The translations under genes and the position numbers were made by a program. A DNA stretch of 64,000 bases from Acetanaerobacterium elongatum (GTDB lineage: Bacteria; Bacillota; Clostridia; Oscillospirales; Ruminococcaceae). This document shows, in pieces, positions 45,972-54,908 of the stretch; the first letter of the stretch is position 1; every line of letters starts with the position of its first letter. The stretch lies in the NCBI RefSeq assembly GCF_900103835.1, contig NZ_FNID01000017.1, positions 1 to 64,000 of the forward strand, in the 5' to 3' direction. A model generated the notes under the pieces. The model was not told the DNA's origin and made no database searches. It was given only the letters and a program-made list of their open reading frames with translations.

Positions 45972-47366
45972 ATGACCGCAAAAAAGCATTATGATATCGC
46001 CATTATCGGCGGAGGTATCGGCGGGCTGATGACGGCTTACCGGCTATGTGAAAAGGCGCCTAAGCTTTCGGTTTGCATTCTTGAAAAAGGCCATGACATT
46101 GGCAAGCGCGTCTGCCCTATTGTTACTAAAAAAACTGAAAGCTGCGTTCACTGTGCCTCCTGTGCCATCATGGAGGGCATGGCAGGTGCTGGTGCATTCT
46201 CTGACGGTAAGTATGTAATCTCTACCGAGTACGGCGGCTGGCTGACAGATTTTCTGCCTGCTTCGACCGTGATTAACTATATAGAACAGGCGGACAGCAT
46301 CCTTGTGAACTTTGGTGCTACCACCGAGCGTTTTATGCCTGATAACGAATTGAAAAAACTCTGTTTGCAGCACGACCTGCATATGAGCCAAGCTCAGCTT
46401 AAGCATCTGGGCACCGATTCAAACTTTGATACAATGTGCCGGATGATTGATTCTCTTCGGAATAAATGTGACATTATCACCGATACCGAGGTAACCGATG
46501 TTGACACAAAATCCAGTACGATCTTCTACAAGCAGCGTTCAACTGAAGACAGTCTTACCGCCGAAAATATAGTTTTCGCGGTAGGCCGTGCCGGAAGCCG
46601 CTTCTTCTCCAGATGGTGTACCGACCACAATATTCCACTTACAAACAATCAAGTGGATATCGGCGTTCGGGTAGAACTGCCTTCAATAATCTGGGAGCAT
46701 TTTTCTAAAAAGATTTATGAGCCGAAGATATGGTACCGCAGCAAAGGTTATGGTGACATTACCAGAATGTTCTGCTTCAACGAGCGCGGACATGTAGTAA
46801 CCGAAAATACTGATGGGGTATTAACCGTAAACGGTCATTCGTTCCGGGAGGAAGAGCGGAAAACCAGTAACTCCAACTTTGCGCTGCTCACAACGATTCG
46901 GTTTACCCAGCCATTTAAGTACCCCATTGAATATGCTCGCCATGTTGCAAGCCTTGCAAACCTCATCAGCGGAGGCAGTGTACTTGTGCAGCGGCTTGGC
47001 GACCTTGAAATCGGGCGCCGAACCGATGAGAAGCGGCTCGGCCAATCCACGACTATCCCTACCCTTAAGGCTGTTGCGGGTGATTTAAGCCTTTGTCTGC
47101 CAAAACGGCAGATTGACAATATTGTTGAAACACTGCACGCCTTGGATAAGATTGCCCCCGGCACCGCAAACTACGATACGCTGCTTTATGGGGTAGAATG
47201 CAAATACTACTCCGCACGCCCGGAATGCAAGAATTTCAGGTTGAATGGGTTTGACAATATCTATGCAATCGGCGACGGAGCAGGCTTTACACGATCCTTA
47301 TCACAGGCTGCTGCAAATGGTTTGTATGTAGCGGATTTACTGGCGAATAAATCTAAACAATATTAA
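45972..47366 (+). CDS. FAD-dependent dehydrogenase (COG2509 type)
   Basis: A 464-residue flavoprotein. The N-terminal Rossmann motif is IIGGGIGGLMTAYRL. A cysteine cluster follows (CPIVTKKTESCVHCASC), then GMAGAGAFSDGKY. The C-terminal FAD-binding end is IYAIGDGAGFTRSLSQAAANG. This pattern matches COG2509, described only as uncharacterised FAD-dependent dehydrogenases. GGAG is found upstream of the ATG at 45972. It shares the strand with the glycosyltransferase and is probably co-transcribed with it. A hairpin terminator follows. Confidence 0.83.
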   Translation: MTAKKHYDIAIIGGGIGGLMTAYRLCEKAPKLSVCILEKGHDIGKRVCPIVTKKTESCVHCASCAIMEGMAGAGAFSDGKYVISTEYGGWLTDFLPASTVINYIEQADSILVNFGATTERFMPDNELKKLCLQHDLHMSQAQLKHLGTDSNFDTMCRMIDSLRNKCDIITDTEVTDVDTKSSTIFYKQRSTEDSLTAENIVFAVGRAGSRFFSRWCTDHNIPLTNNQVDIGVRVELPSIIWEHFSKKIYEPKIWYRSKGYGDITRMFCFNERGHVVTENTDGVLTVNGHSFREEERKTSNSNFALLTTIRFTQPFKYPIEYARHVASLANLISGGSVLVQRLGDLEIGRRTDEKRLGQSTTIPTLKAVAGDLSLCLPKRQIDNIVETLHALDKIAPGTANYDTLLYGVECKYYSARPECKNFRLNGFDNIYAIGDGAGFTRSLSQAAANGLYVADLLANKSKQY

Positions 47367-47372
47367 CGAAAA

Positions 47373-47415
47373 CAGCTCATGATATGATTTTTTAATCATC
47401 TCATGGGCTGCTTTT
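47373..47415 (+). terminator. Terminator after the flavoprotein gene
   Basis: The 17-base arms CAGCTCATGATATGATT and AATCATCTCATGGGCTG pair at 15 of 17 positions around a short T-rich loop and are followed by CTTTTATAT. It lies just past the stop codon at 47366. Confidence 0.7.
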
Positions 47416-47673
47416 ATATCTACGCATAACTTGCCAATCAACCAAGGTGAGATTCGTTATCTGAAGATGAAGCTCCCGCATTAAATTCTCTTTATAATGT
47501 AGCCTGAAACACAAACAATCCGTCCATAACTGAGAATAGATATCTTGTCGTCTATACTTCGGTGCAAATACTATATGATATTTACATCTCCATTTCGAAT
47601 GTGTTAAACTATTTATGTCATCCATTGACATGTCCTCCTTTGTTCTTTGATGCGGTTGGTGAACCTTCATCAT
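47401..47673 (-). pseudogene. IS200/IS605 transposase TnpA remnant
   Basis: The first part of the frame reads SLTHSKWRCKYHIVFAPKYRRQDIY, the usual start of IS200-type TnpA (a Y1 HUH transposase). The remaining 40 residues or so do not resemble TnpA, and the HUH motif (normally DHIHML) and the catalytic tyrosine are missing. The product would be only 90 residues, or about 75 from the likely ATG at 47628, rather than about 140-150. I read this as a decayed copy that cannot act on its own. Confidence 0.7.
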
Positions 47674-47715
47674 TCTATCACTGGAGGACCTCTTTTCGCT
47701 ATTAGCGTTTTAATT

Positions 47716-47740
47716 CCACCAGCAGTGCTGGTGGTTTTTT
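47716..47740 (+). terminator. Short hairpin with T run at the end of the IS200-like remnant
   Basis: The arms CCACCAGCA and TGCTGGTGG are separated by a single base and followed by TTTTTT on the plus strand. IS200/IS605 elements carry hairpins at their ends, upstream of tnpA, that both mark the transposase site and block outside transcription. It may be the left-end hairpin of the remnant, or just a terminator. Confidence 0.6.
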
Positions 47741-47756
47741 GCGCTGAAACTACAAC

Positions 47757-47801
47757 AAAAAGGCCAACTGCCGGATAATAAAACCCTGCGATTGGCCTTC
47801 T
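47757..47801 (-). terminator. Intrinsic terminator after mreB
   Basis: The arms AAGGCCAA and TTGGCCTT flank a long loop of 24 bases. On the minus strand they follow the mreB stop codon (47816) and are succeeded by TTTTTG. Confidence 0.65.
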
Positions 47802-47815
47802 TAATTTCATAATAT

Positions 47816-48835
47816 TTATTGATATTTATAGGTGGATGGGTTAAAGAAACCATCCTGCAGAATATTCAGGTATTCAAATGCTTTACCGGTACCGATAGCC
47901 ACACAGTTGGTAGGGTCTTCGGCAACGCGAGCTTTCATGCGCAGCTCAGCGGTAATATATTCTGCCAACCCTCTTAACAGTGAACCGCCGCCGGTAAGCA
48001 CGATGCCATTTTCCGAAATATCAGCTACAAGCTCCGGAGGGGTACGCTCAACAACCGACTGGATGGCCTGAACAATCAGTGAAACCGGTTCGTTCAGCGC
48101 CTCACAGGTTTCTTCGGCTGATATCGCTATCTTCTGCGGAAGACCAGTAATCAGATTTCTGCCTTTAACCTCCATCACCGAATCGGGCTGGGGGTTCCAC
48201 ACACAGGCAATCTCTTTCTTCAGGCGCTCGGCTGACTTTTCGCCGATTAAAACACTGTACTTATTACGGATGTATTTAACCAGTGCGTTATCAAACTTAT
48301 TACCCGCAATCTTCAGCGAGGTTTTACATACGATACCGTTGAGCGAAATAACAGCAATATCAGTGGTACCACCGCCGATATCAAGAATCATACAGCCGTT
48401 CGGACGAGAAATATCAATCCCTGCACCAATCGCCGCAGCAACCGGCTCTTCTATTAAAAACACTTTTCGAGCGCCGGCTGTAATCGCCGCCTCAATAACG
48501 GCACGCGACTCCACATCGGTAATACCAGAGGGTACGCAGAGCGCCACGCGCGGTTTAAACATCATGTTGCCGCAGGATTTTTTAAGAAAATGCTTGATCA
48601 TCTGCTCGGTAAGTACATAATCCGAGATAACGCCATCTTGCAGCGGCCTTACTGCACGGATATTATCAGGGGTTCTGCCAAGAACCTTAAAAGCCTCTTC
48701 ACCTACGCTTACAATCTTGCCCGAAACTGTTTCAACCGCTACAATTGACGGTTCGCAAAGAACTACGCCCTTGCCTACAATATAAACAATTACGGTAGCC
48801 GTACCTAAATCAATTCCTATGTCTTTATTTGCCAT
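47816..48835 (-). CDS. mreB: MreB/Mbl family rod-shape actin homologue
   Basis: MreB-type proteins polymerise on the membrane and guide lateral wall synthesis. The actin-fold motifs are GIDLGTATVIVYI (phosphate 1), CMILDIGGGTTDIAVISL (phosphate 2), and ENGIVLTGGGSLLRGLAEYI (adenosine). The ATG at 48835 gives the normal N terminus and 339 residues; the frame reaches to 48865. It is not next to mreC/mreD here, and Mbl or MreBH is equally possible. comF lies upstream. Confidence 0.92.
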   Translation of the reverse strand: MANKDIGIDLGTATVIVYIVGKGVVLCEPSIVAVETVSGKIVSVGEEAFKVLGRTPDNIRAVRPLQDGVISDYVLTEQMIKHFLKKSCGNMMFKPRVALCVPSGITDVESRAVIEAAITAGARKVFLIEEPVAAAIGAGIDISRPNGCMILDIGGGTTDIAVISLNGIVCKTSLKIAGNKFDNALVKYIRNKYSVLIGEKSAERLKKEIACVWNPQPDSVMEVKGRNLITGLPQKIAISAEETCEALNEPVSLIVQAIQSVVERTPPELVADISENGIVLTGGGSLLRGLAEYITAELRMKARVAEDPTNCVAIGTGKAFEYLNILQDGFFNPSTYKYQ

Positions 48836-48973
48836 TCCTATTTCGTTCCTTTCAGCTGCACCCACAGGGTTGATATACTCTATAACGATATGAATGTTCT
48901 AGTTCACTTCACAATTAAAGGTAACTATACATCCTTAATTTGCTCGGATAAGCACATCGCAATTTTTATTATA

Positions 48974-49693
48974 CTAATTATTCTTATGTATTTCAAGCTT
49001 TATCGGCTTGGTTGTACAAAAAACGGCACAATACACGTTGGTTGCTCCAGCGCCCTTAAGCATACGCGTACATTCGTTCAGGGTGGCACCGGTAGTAAAA
49101 ATGTCATCAATCAGCAGGATTGTTTTATCCGTCAAATCCATTTTTTCCTGTACCTTGTAAATACCTTTAACATTCTCAGCACGTTCTTTACGATGCTTTC
49201 GATGCTGAGATTCGTTGTTTTTAACCTGAATAAGCAGATGCTTGGCAGGCTTTATTGAAAGGCTGCGACATACTGAGCGCAAAAGCAGTTCAGATTGATT
49301 ATAGCCGCGTTCTAGCTCCTTTAAACGGTGCATCGGAACACAGCAAGCATAATCAAAGACTACATCCTTATACTGCTTTTTAACTAGCCGGCTGATATAA
49401 CACGCAAGATACTTTGCAATATACGGAACCCCGCCATACTTGAGCGTATTAATACCTTTCTTTGCTGTCCCTTCATAATAAAACGGGGCAATACAGCGCT
49501 CAAACTCAAAATGATTTACCTCGCAACCGCAGAAGCCCTGCTCTTTACCGCAAACACTGCAGGTAATACCGTTAATAGGCTCTATGCTGTCTTTACAATA
49601 AGCACAGACCTCTTGATCATATGCTATGACCTTACCGCAGAATTTACAGACATTGGGGAATATAAAATTTAATAGCATTTCCCATATTGTCAT
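48974..49693 (-). CDS. comF: ComF family protein
   Basis: ComF proteins are linked to DNA uptake in competent bacteria. Zinc-finger cysteines lie at the N terminus (CKFCGK, CAYCKD, CSVCGK, CGC). The C-terminal half is a phosphoribosyltransferase-like domain with the PRPP loop ILLIDDIFTTGATLNE. GGAG is 7 bases upstream of the ATG. It lies between recD2 and mreB. No other competence genes occur in the window. Confidence 0.9.
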   Translation of the reverse strand: MTIWEMLLNFIFPNVCKFCGKVIAYDQEVCAYCKDSIEPINGITCSVCGKEQGFCGCEVNHFEFERCIAPFYYEGTAKKGINTLKYGGVPYIAKYLACYISRLVKKQYKDVVFDYACCVPMHRLKELERGYNQSELLLRSVCRSLSIKPAKHLLIQVKNNESQHRKHRKERAENVKGIYKVQEKMDLTDKTILLIDDIFTTGATLNECTRMLKGAGATNVYCAVFCTTKPIKLEIHKNN

Positions 49694-49733
49694 TTTGCCG
49701 CTCCTTAATTATGACAAGGGGTTTATCTGTAAG

Positions 49734-51941
49734 TTAACCAAGCACTTCATCGGTGATAAACTGCTGCAGATTGGTATAACGATAGGTCTTACGGTTGTTG
49801 CCTACCATATAAGACAGTGTTTCAGGTGCACCCAGAATAATCAACAGTTTCTTCGCGCGTGTGACCGCAGTGTATAGCAGATTACGGTAATACAGATTTT
49901 GCATAGGCTTGGCCAGCGGAATAATCACCGCCTCATACTCGCTGCCTTGGCTTTTGTGCACCGTAATAGCATACGCAAGCTCAAGCTCTATAAGCTGATC
50001 AAATGTATAATCGGCTACCCTGTCATCAAACCGGATGGTCAGCAGCTGCGCCGGACGATCGATGCTTTCAATAATACCAATATCGCCGTTAAACACGCCG
50101 GCACCGTTCTCACCGTCATCCCGTGTCCAGATAATATCATAATTATTGCGTATCTGCATGACCTTATCGCCTAATCTGAACAGGTTTGGCCCCGATTTTA
50201 CCTCCGGCCTATCCGCTTGTTTGGGGTTTATGGATGCCTGTAGCTTTGAGTTCAACGCTGCTGTACCCAATTCCCCCTGACGACTGGGGCAAAGCACCTG
50301 AATATCCCACAGCGGTGAATACGCATATGCCTTGGGGAGCCTGTCCCTGCAAAGTGAAACCACAGTCTGCGCTATCTGATCCAAATCTCTTTTTATAAAG
50401 AAGAAATCGTTATCCTTTACCTCGATCTGCGGAACCTCTCCGTTAATAATGTCGTGTGCATTGGTTACAATCAAGCTTTGAGCGGCTTGGCGGAATATCT
50501 CGGTAAGGGTGACGGTGGGTACACAATCGCTCTGAATCAGATCGTGCAGTATATTACCTGCCCCCACCGAGGGTAACTGATCAGAATCACCCACTAACAC
50601 AATGCGGCAGGAGAGCCTTACAGCACTGAGCAGCGATTCAAACAATAGCGTATCCACCATTGAAAACTCATCAATAATAATGACATCGCAGTTCAGTGGG
50701 TTACGGCTGTTGCGGCGGAAGGAAGGCTGGTCACCCTTGGAGTATTCCACCTCCAGCAGGCGGTGAATGGTTTTAGCCTCATAGCCGGAAAGCTCACTCA
50801 TGCGTTTTGCCGCGCGCCCTGTAGGGGCGGCCAGCAGTACCTTTTTACCCATGCGCTTATAAAGTTCGATAATGCCCATAATGGTTGTTGTTTTTCCGGT
50901 ACCAGGCCCGCCGGTAAGAACGGTAATGCCGTTAGATAGTGCCATGGCGATTGCTTTCTTTTGCAGCCGTTCATAGTGAATGCCCTTTTCGGCTTCAAGC
51001 CTTGAAATGTCTTCATCGTAGCTTTTCATTGTATCAGGGATGGATTTAATAATCAATGAAAGCCTGCATGCAATAAAACGTTCCGCATCATAATATTGCG
51101 GCAGATACACATATTCGGCATCGCCAATCTGCTCTGTTACTATCGTCTGAGCTTGATTTTGCTCGTAAAGTACGTTTTCAATTTCATCAGTTGAAACATC
51201 TAATAACTGTTGGGCACGTTCAACGAGCTTTGCATAAAGCATACAGGTATGCCCATTGCGGTTAGCCGCCGAAAGCTCATATTGAATTCCCGCGAGAATA
51301 CGGGCAGGCGCATCGGTGGGTAGCGACAATGCCCGGCTAATCTCATCGGTGGCTTTAAAAGCCAGCCCAATATCATCACTACACAGGGCAAATGGATTTT
51401 CGTTCACCACATCAATGGTCATGGGGCCAAACTTCTTCCATGCCCGAATACAATAGTAAGGCGTAATATTGAACCTTTTCAGGTAAGCCATTACCGTACG
51501 AATGCCAAAAACCTTTTTAAAATCATTCTCGATCTGTTTCGCCTTGCTTTGCGAAATGCCGTTTACTTCTGAAAGCAGTTCGGGTTGTTTCTCGATAATC
51601 TCAAGCGTTTTATCGCCAAACGCCTCTACAATCTTTCTGGCTGTTTTAGGCCCAATCCCTTTAATAGCGCCGGCAGAAAGATATTTCAGTATAGCCCCTG
51701 CGGTTGCAGGCAGCTTTACCTCGCAGGTTGCGGCACGGAACTGCGAACCATAAGAGGCATGGGTTGCATACTGCCCCATCAGGCGTACCTCTTCCCCTTC
51801 TCCAAGGCTACCAAGCTCGCCAACGGCAGTAATCAACTCTCCACCGCAATTAACCTCGATGACTGTAAACCCGCTGTCGTCGTTATGATATACAATTGTC
51901 TCAACCGTTCCTTCAAGAACGGTAAATTCCTCTTGCTGCAC
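49734..51941 (-). CDS. recD2: ATP-dependent RecD-like DNA helicase (RecD2)
   Basis: RecD2 is a 5'-3' SF1B helicase that is independent of RecBC. The 735-residue protein has the N-terminal OB and HhH domain (AGAIKGIGPKTARKIVEAFG), Walker A VLTGGPGTGKTTTIM, Walker B CDVIIIDEFSMVDT and a late motif TVHKSQGSEYEAVIIPL. The start is a GTG at 51941 with AAGGA upstream. It precedes comF by about 40 bases, so the two probably share a transcript. Confidence 0.95.
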   Translation of the reverse strand: MQQEEFTVLEGTVETIVYHNDDSGFTVIEVNCGGELITAVGELGSLGEGEEVRLMGQYATHASYGSQFRAATCEVKLPATAGAILKYLSAGAIKGIGPKTARKIVEAFGDKTLEIIEKQPELLSEVNGISQSKAKQIENDFKKVFGIRTVMAYLKRFNITPYYCIRAWKKFGPMTIDVVNENPFALCSDDIGLAFKATDEISRALSLPTDAPARILAGIQYELSAANRNGHTCMLYAKLVERAQQLLDVSTDEIENVLYEQNQAQTIVTEQIGDAEYVYLPQYYDAERFIACRLSLIIKSIPDTMKSYDEDISRLEAEKGIHYERLQKKAIAMALSNGITVLTGGPGTGKTTTIMGIIELYKRMGKKVLLAAPTGRAAKRMSELSGYEAKTIHRLLEVEYSKGDQPSFRRNSRNPLNCDVIIIDEFSMVDTLLFESLLSAVRLSCRIVLVGDSDQLPSVGAGNILHDLIQSDCVPTVTLTEIFRQAAQSLIVTNAHDIINGEVPQIEVKDNDFFFIKRDLDQIAQTVVSLCRDRLPKAYAYSPLWDIQVLCPSRQGELGTAALNSKLQASINPKQADRPEVKSGPNLFRLGDKVMQIRNNYDIIWTRDDGENGAGVFNGDIGIIESIDRPAQLLTIRFDDRVADYTFDQLIELELAYAITVHKSQGSEYEAVIIPLAKPMQNLYYRNLLYTAVTRAKKLLIILGAPETLSYMVGNNRKTYRYTNLQQFITDEVLG

Positions 51942-52065
51942 GGCACTATCCTTCCGGTCACGTTAAACGCCCTATGTAAAGCTTATATATTCAACAATAG
52001 GGATTTCGGTAATTTATATTTTTGAAAATCATGAAAATTCACACTTAGTTTTAGTATAATCCCTA

Positions 52066-52425
52066 TCATGGCATTTGTAAACCTGCTAGCTGCATAAGCT
52101 CCTGCGTCAGCATTCCTTCACTGCACAAACGTATGTTGCCGCATTCATCGCAAAACCTTCTGCAAACCTCATCGGCATCTCCGTCGTTATCGCCACATAC
52201 CAGCAGTATGACAGTATTTCGCTCTAACCCCCCGCGGGCGATAGTATATTGCACAGAACGCAGCACATACTCCATATCCTGCTTATGTTCACTTACCCGT
52301 ATAATCTTTATCAGCGGGCTGGTATCATGATTAAAGATGAATAGGGGCAGCACCCAGTGAAGGGCCCAGAAGATACCTGCTACGGTTAACATCGTTAAAA
52401 GAAGTATTTTTACGCTTTCGGCCAC
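52066..52425 (-). CDS. Small membrane-anchored protein of unknown function
   Basis: I do not recognise this family. The start is likely a GTG at 52425 with AGGGG 9 bases upstream, giving 119 residues; a TTG at 52434 is closer to the AGGGG. There is one hydrophobic segment near the start (ILLLTMLTVAGIFWALHWVLPLFIF), followed by a soluble domain of about 85 residues. In it are a hydrophobic strand (TVILLVCG), an acidic run (DNDGDADE), and four cysteines in CRRFCDECGNIRLC. It precedes recD2 on the same strand by about 125 bases, divergent from the ribU leader. Confidence 0.6.
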   Translation of the reverse strand: MAESVKILLLTMLTVAGIFWALHWVLPLFIFNHDTSPLIKIIRVSEHKQDMEYVLRSVQYTIARGGLERNTVILLVCGDNDGDADEVCRRFCDECGNIRLCSEGMLTQELMQLAGLQMP

Positions 52426-52498
52426 AAAAAACAACCCCTTTTGTATAAAATGCCATCTATTTCATAGTATGAGAGCTGATAATTATTGTGAATTCATC

Positions 52499-52527
52499 TT
52501 GACACTGCGCCGCAACATACATATAAT
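52499..52527 (+). promoter_or_regulatory. Consensus sigma-A promoter for ribU
   Basis: TTGACA (52499-52504) and TATAAT (52522-52527) are both perfect and exactly 17 bases apart. The FMN riboswitch starts about 15 bases downstream. Confidence 0.9.
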
Positions 52528-52542
52528 GTGAATATAATCTGT

Positions 52543-52669
52543 TTCAGGGCGAGGTGTAAATCCTCACCGGCGGTAATGGGCATATTTTTGCCACAAGTCC
52601 GCGAGCGGGTAATCCCCGCAGATTTCGGTTAGATTCCGAAACCGACGGTATAGTCCGGATGAAAGAAAC
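52543..52669 (+). ncRNA. FMN riboswitch (RFN element)
   Basis: The conserved RFN core is easy to recognise: CAGGGCGAGGTG near the 5' end, CCTCACCGGCGGT, CCGCGAGCGG, the arm around ATTCCGAAACCGACGGT and the 3' part AGTCCGGATGAAAG. It binds FMN, and lies upstream of a riboflavin transporter gene. A terminator hairpin follows at 52702-52730, so control is most likely by premature termination when FMN is bound. Confidence 0.95.
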
Positions 52670-52701
52670 AAAACCATACCCAAAAGTAAGGTTTATTTTC
52701 A

Positions 52702-52730
52702 CCCTTGAACAATTTGTTCAAGGGTTTTTA
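52702..52730 (+). terminator. Riboswitch-controlled terminator ahead of ribU
   Basis: The 11-base arms CCCTTGAACAA and TTGTTCAAGGG pair perfectly around one T, followed by TTTTTATTTT. It sits between the FMN riboswitch and the ribU start codon (52802), as an expression platform. Confidence 0.9.
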
Positions 52731-52801
52731 TTTTGCCTTCGTGTGGTTTTGCATAAAAAGAACTCCTAAAACAGAGAATTATAGTTTGGAGGCTTATTCT
52801 T

Positions 52802-53398
52802 ATGCAGTTGAACAGCAAAACAAGAAAACTTACCTATCTTGCCATGTTTGCGGCAATATCCTCGGTACTGATGTACATCCCCGAATTTCCGCTGCCATTT
52901 CTCCCGCCGTTTTTAAAGCTTGACCTGAGCGGTATACCGATATTGCTGGCGGCCTTTATGTTCGGCCCCTTGGAGGGTATAACCGTAACCCTAATTAAAG
53001 ACATAGCTCATCTGTTTGGCAGTACCTCAGGCGGAGTTGGAGAGCTTTCAGATTTTATTATCTATACCTCGTTTATATTGGTTGCTTTTCTAGTTTACCG
53101 CACTAAGAAAACCAAAAAAGCTGCTGTACTAGCCTGCGCAGCAGGAACCGCAACTATTTTGATTACAGGCTCTCTCTCAAACAAATACCTGATTATCCCA
53201 TTTTACGAAAAAATTATGCCGATTGATGCAATTATTCAGGCTTGCAAAGCCGTAAACCCTTACATTGACAGTATTAATGCATATATTCTGTTTGGGGTAG
53301 TACCGTTTAATTTTATCAAGGGTACGATTATATCCGTAGTCACTCTGCTGGTTTATAAAAGACTTTCAGTTCTGATTAAGGGCAGAATTGCAGCATAA
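52802..53398 (+). CDS. ribU: Riboflavin ECF transporter S component RibU
   Basis: RibU is the substrate-binding membrane subunit of an energy-coupling-factor riboflavin transporter. The 198-residue protein has five to six hydrophobic segments. Family blocks are YIPEFPLPFLPPFLKLDLSG (with the proline-rich turn), FMFGPLEGITVTLIKDI and GGVGELSDFI. GGAGG precedes the ATG at 52802. The FMN riboswitch upstream supports the substrate. The shared EcfA/EcfT energising module is not in this window. Confidence 0.94.
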   Translation: MQLNSKTRKLTYLAMFAAISSVLMYIPEFPLPFLPPFLKLDLSGIPILLAAFMFGPLEGITVTLIKDIAHLFGSTSGGVGELSDFIIYTSFILVAFLVYRTKKTKKAAVLACAAGTATILITGSLSNKYLIIPFYEKIMPIDAIIQACKAVNPYIDSINAYILFGVVPFNFIKGTIISVVTLLVYKRLSVLIKGRIAA

Positions 53399-53417
53399 AA
53401 TATTTATAGAAAAAATA

Positions 53418-53448
53418 TTGACAATTCTACAACGTATGATATTATAAT
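53418..53448 (+). promoter_or_regulatory. Predicted promoter for the SAM-I leader and metK
   Basis: TTGACA (53418-53423) is perfect. The -10 is either TATTAT (53440-53445, 16-base spacer) or TATAAT (53443-53448, 19-base spacer). It lies just upstream of the SAM-I riboswitch. Confidence 0.75.
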
Positions 53449-53462
53449 AGCAATTAAATAAT

Positions 53463-53560
53463 CCTTATCAAGAGTGGTGGAGGGACAGGCCCTGTGAAAC
53501 CCGGCAACCTGCGTAACAGTAAGGTGCCAAATCCTGCGTAGAAAACGAGAGATGAGGCTG
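53463..53560 (+). ncRNA. SAM-I (S-box) riboswitch
   Basis: The element shows the S-box core: CTTATCAAGAGTGGTGGAGG, GGACAGGCC, TGAAACCCGGCAACC, GGTGCCAAATCCTGC and the closing GATGAGG, which pairs with CTTATC to form helix P1. Segment GAGGC at its end can instead pair with GCCTC in the terminator hairpin, giving mutually exclusive structures. SAM binding would stabilise P1 and let the terminator form, turning metK off. Confidence 0.95.
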
Positions 53561-53573
53561 AATTCTTATTAAA

Positions 53574-53612
53574 AAGCGCCTCAACTTGCAGTTGGGGCGT
53601 TTATTTTTAATT
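53574..53612 (+). terminator. Riboswitch-controlled terminator ahead of metK
   Basis: The arms GCGCCTCAACT and AGTTGGGGCGT form a stem with a short loop, followed by TTATTTTTAATTTT. It lies between the SAM-I aptamer and metK. Confidence 0.85.
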
Positions 53613-53713
53613 TTATGCCTTACAATAATTAAGTAAAATGAAATTGATATTCGCCGCCCAATATAAAATTACCACAGGATTATTTAATCAACTTTTTTAA
53701 CGGAGGAATTGAA

Positions 53714-54895
53714 ATGTCAAAAATGCTGTTTACATCTGAATCGGTGACCGAAGGGCACCCCGACAAGATATGTGACCAAATCTCTGATGCAGTGCTGGAT
53801 GCTATTTTAAAGGAGGACCCGCTTGCCCGTGTGGCGTGCGAAACCACCGTAACCACCGGTATGGTTCTGTTGATGGGTGAAATAACCTGCAACTGTTATG
53901 TGGATATTCCCAAAATTGCCCGTTCGGTTATTGCCGATATCGGCTATAACCGTGCGAAGTTCGGCTTTGATGCAACCACCTGCGCAGTTCTTACTTCTAT
54001 CGACGAGCAGTCGCCCGATATCGCGATGGGTGTAAACAATGCGTTGGAAACCCGCAACGGAGCTGACAATGCATTCGATACCGGTGCCGGGGATCAGGGC
54101 ATGATGTTCGGATATGCGTGCGATGAAACCAGTGAGCTGATGCCAATGCCGATTGCACTGGCACACCGTCTTGCCAAACGTCTTACCGAGGTGCGTAAGG
54201 ATGGCACACTCCCCTATCTGCGTCCGGACGGTAAAACACAGGTTACGGTTGAATACCAAGACGGTAAGCCCAAGCGGATTGATACCATCGTGGTTTCTTC
54301 ACAGCATAACCCTGAGATTACTCTTGACCAAATACGAAGCGACATTATTGAGCATGTTATTCGCCCGGTGATATCCTCTGCTCTGCTGGACGAAAATACC
54401 CACTACTTTGTAAACCCAACCGGACGCTTTGTAATAGGCGGCCCGCAGGGCGACAGCGGTCTTACAGGGCGAAAGATTATCGTAGATACCTACGGCGGCT
54501 ATGCACGCCACGGCGGCGGTGCTTTTTCGGGTAAAGACCCTACGAAGGTAGACCGTTCCGCTGCCTATGCGGCACGTTATGTTGCAAAGAATATTGTTGC
54601 AGCGAAGCTTGCCAGCAAGTGCGAAATTCAGCTGGCTTATGCCATTGGAGTAGCACACCCAGTTTCGGTAATGGTTGATACCTTCGGTACCGGCGTTGTT
54701 TCTGACGAAGCCCTTTCACAAGCGGTTAACGAGCTGTTTGACCTGCGGCCGGCCGCAATTATCAGTTCTTTAGACTTGCGAAAGCCAATTTACAGGCAGC
54801 TTGCAGCCTACGGGCACATGGGACGCGAGGATTTAGGCGTTGCCTGGGAGAAAACCGACAAAGCGGATGCTTTGAAAAAGTATTTTAACCAATAA
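53714..54895 (+). CDS. metK: S-Adenosylmethionine synthetase
   Basis: MetK makes S-adenosylmethionine from methionine and ATP. The ATP-binding block [22 protein letters not shown], the signature [12 protein letters not shown] and the P-loop-like [19 protein letters not shown] are all intact. The length of 393 residues is standard. GGAGG precedes the ATG at 53714. The S-box leader gives product feedback. A long perfect hairpin follows the gene. Confidence 0.97.
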   Translation: MSKMLFTSESVTEGHPDKICDQISDAVLDAILKEDPLARVACETTVTTGMVLLMGEITCNCYVDIPKIARSVIADIGYNRAKFGFDATTCAVLTSIDEQSPDIAMGVNNALETRNGADNAFDTGAGDQGMMFGYACDETSELMPMPIALAHRLAKRLTEVRKDGTLPYLRPDGKTQVTVEYQDGKPKRIDTIVVSSQHNPEITLDQIRSDIIEHVIRPVISSALLDENTHYFVNPTGRFVIGGPQGDSGLTGRKIIVDTYGGYARHGGGAFSGKDPTKVDRSAAYAARYVAKNIVAAKLASKCEIQLAYAIGVAHPVSVMVDTFGTGVVSDEALSQAVNELFDLRPAAIISSLDLRKPIYRQLAAYGHMGREDLGVAWEKTDKADALKKYFNQ

Positions 54896-54908
54896 ATCTT
54901 TGATTACG

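Noticed and set aside
52425-52480. CATACTAT as a sigma-E -10 for the small protein before recD2
   Set aside because: The -10 resembles CATACAnT but no suitable -35 box lies 13-14 bases upstream.
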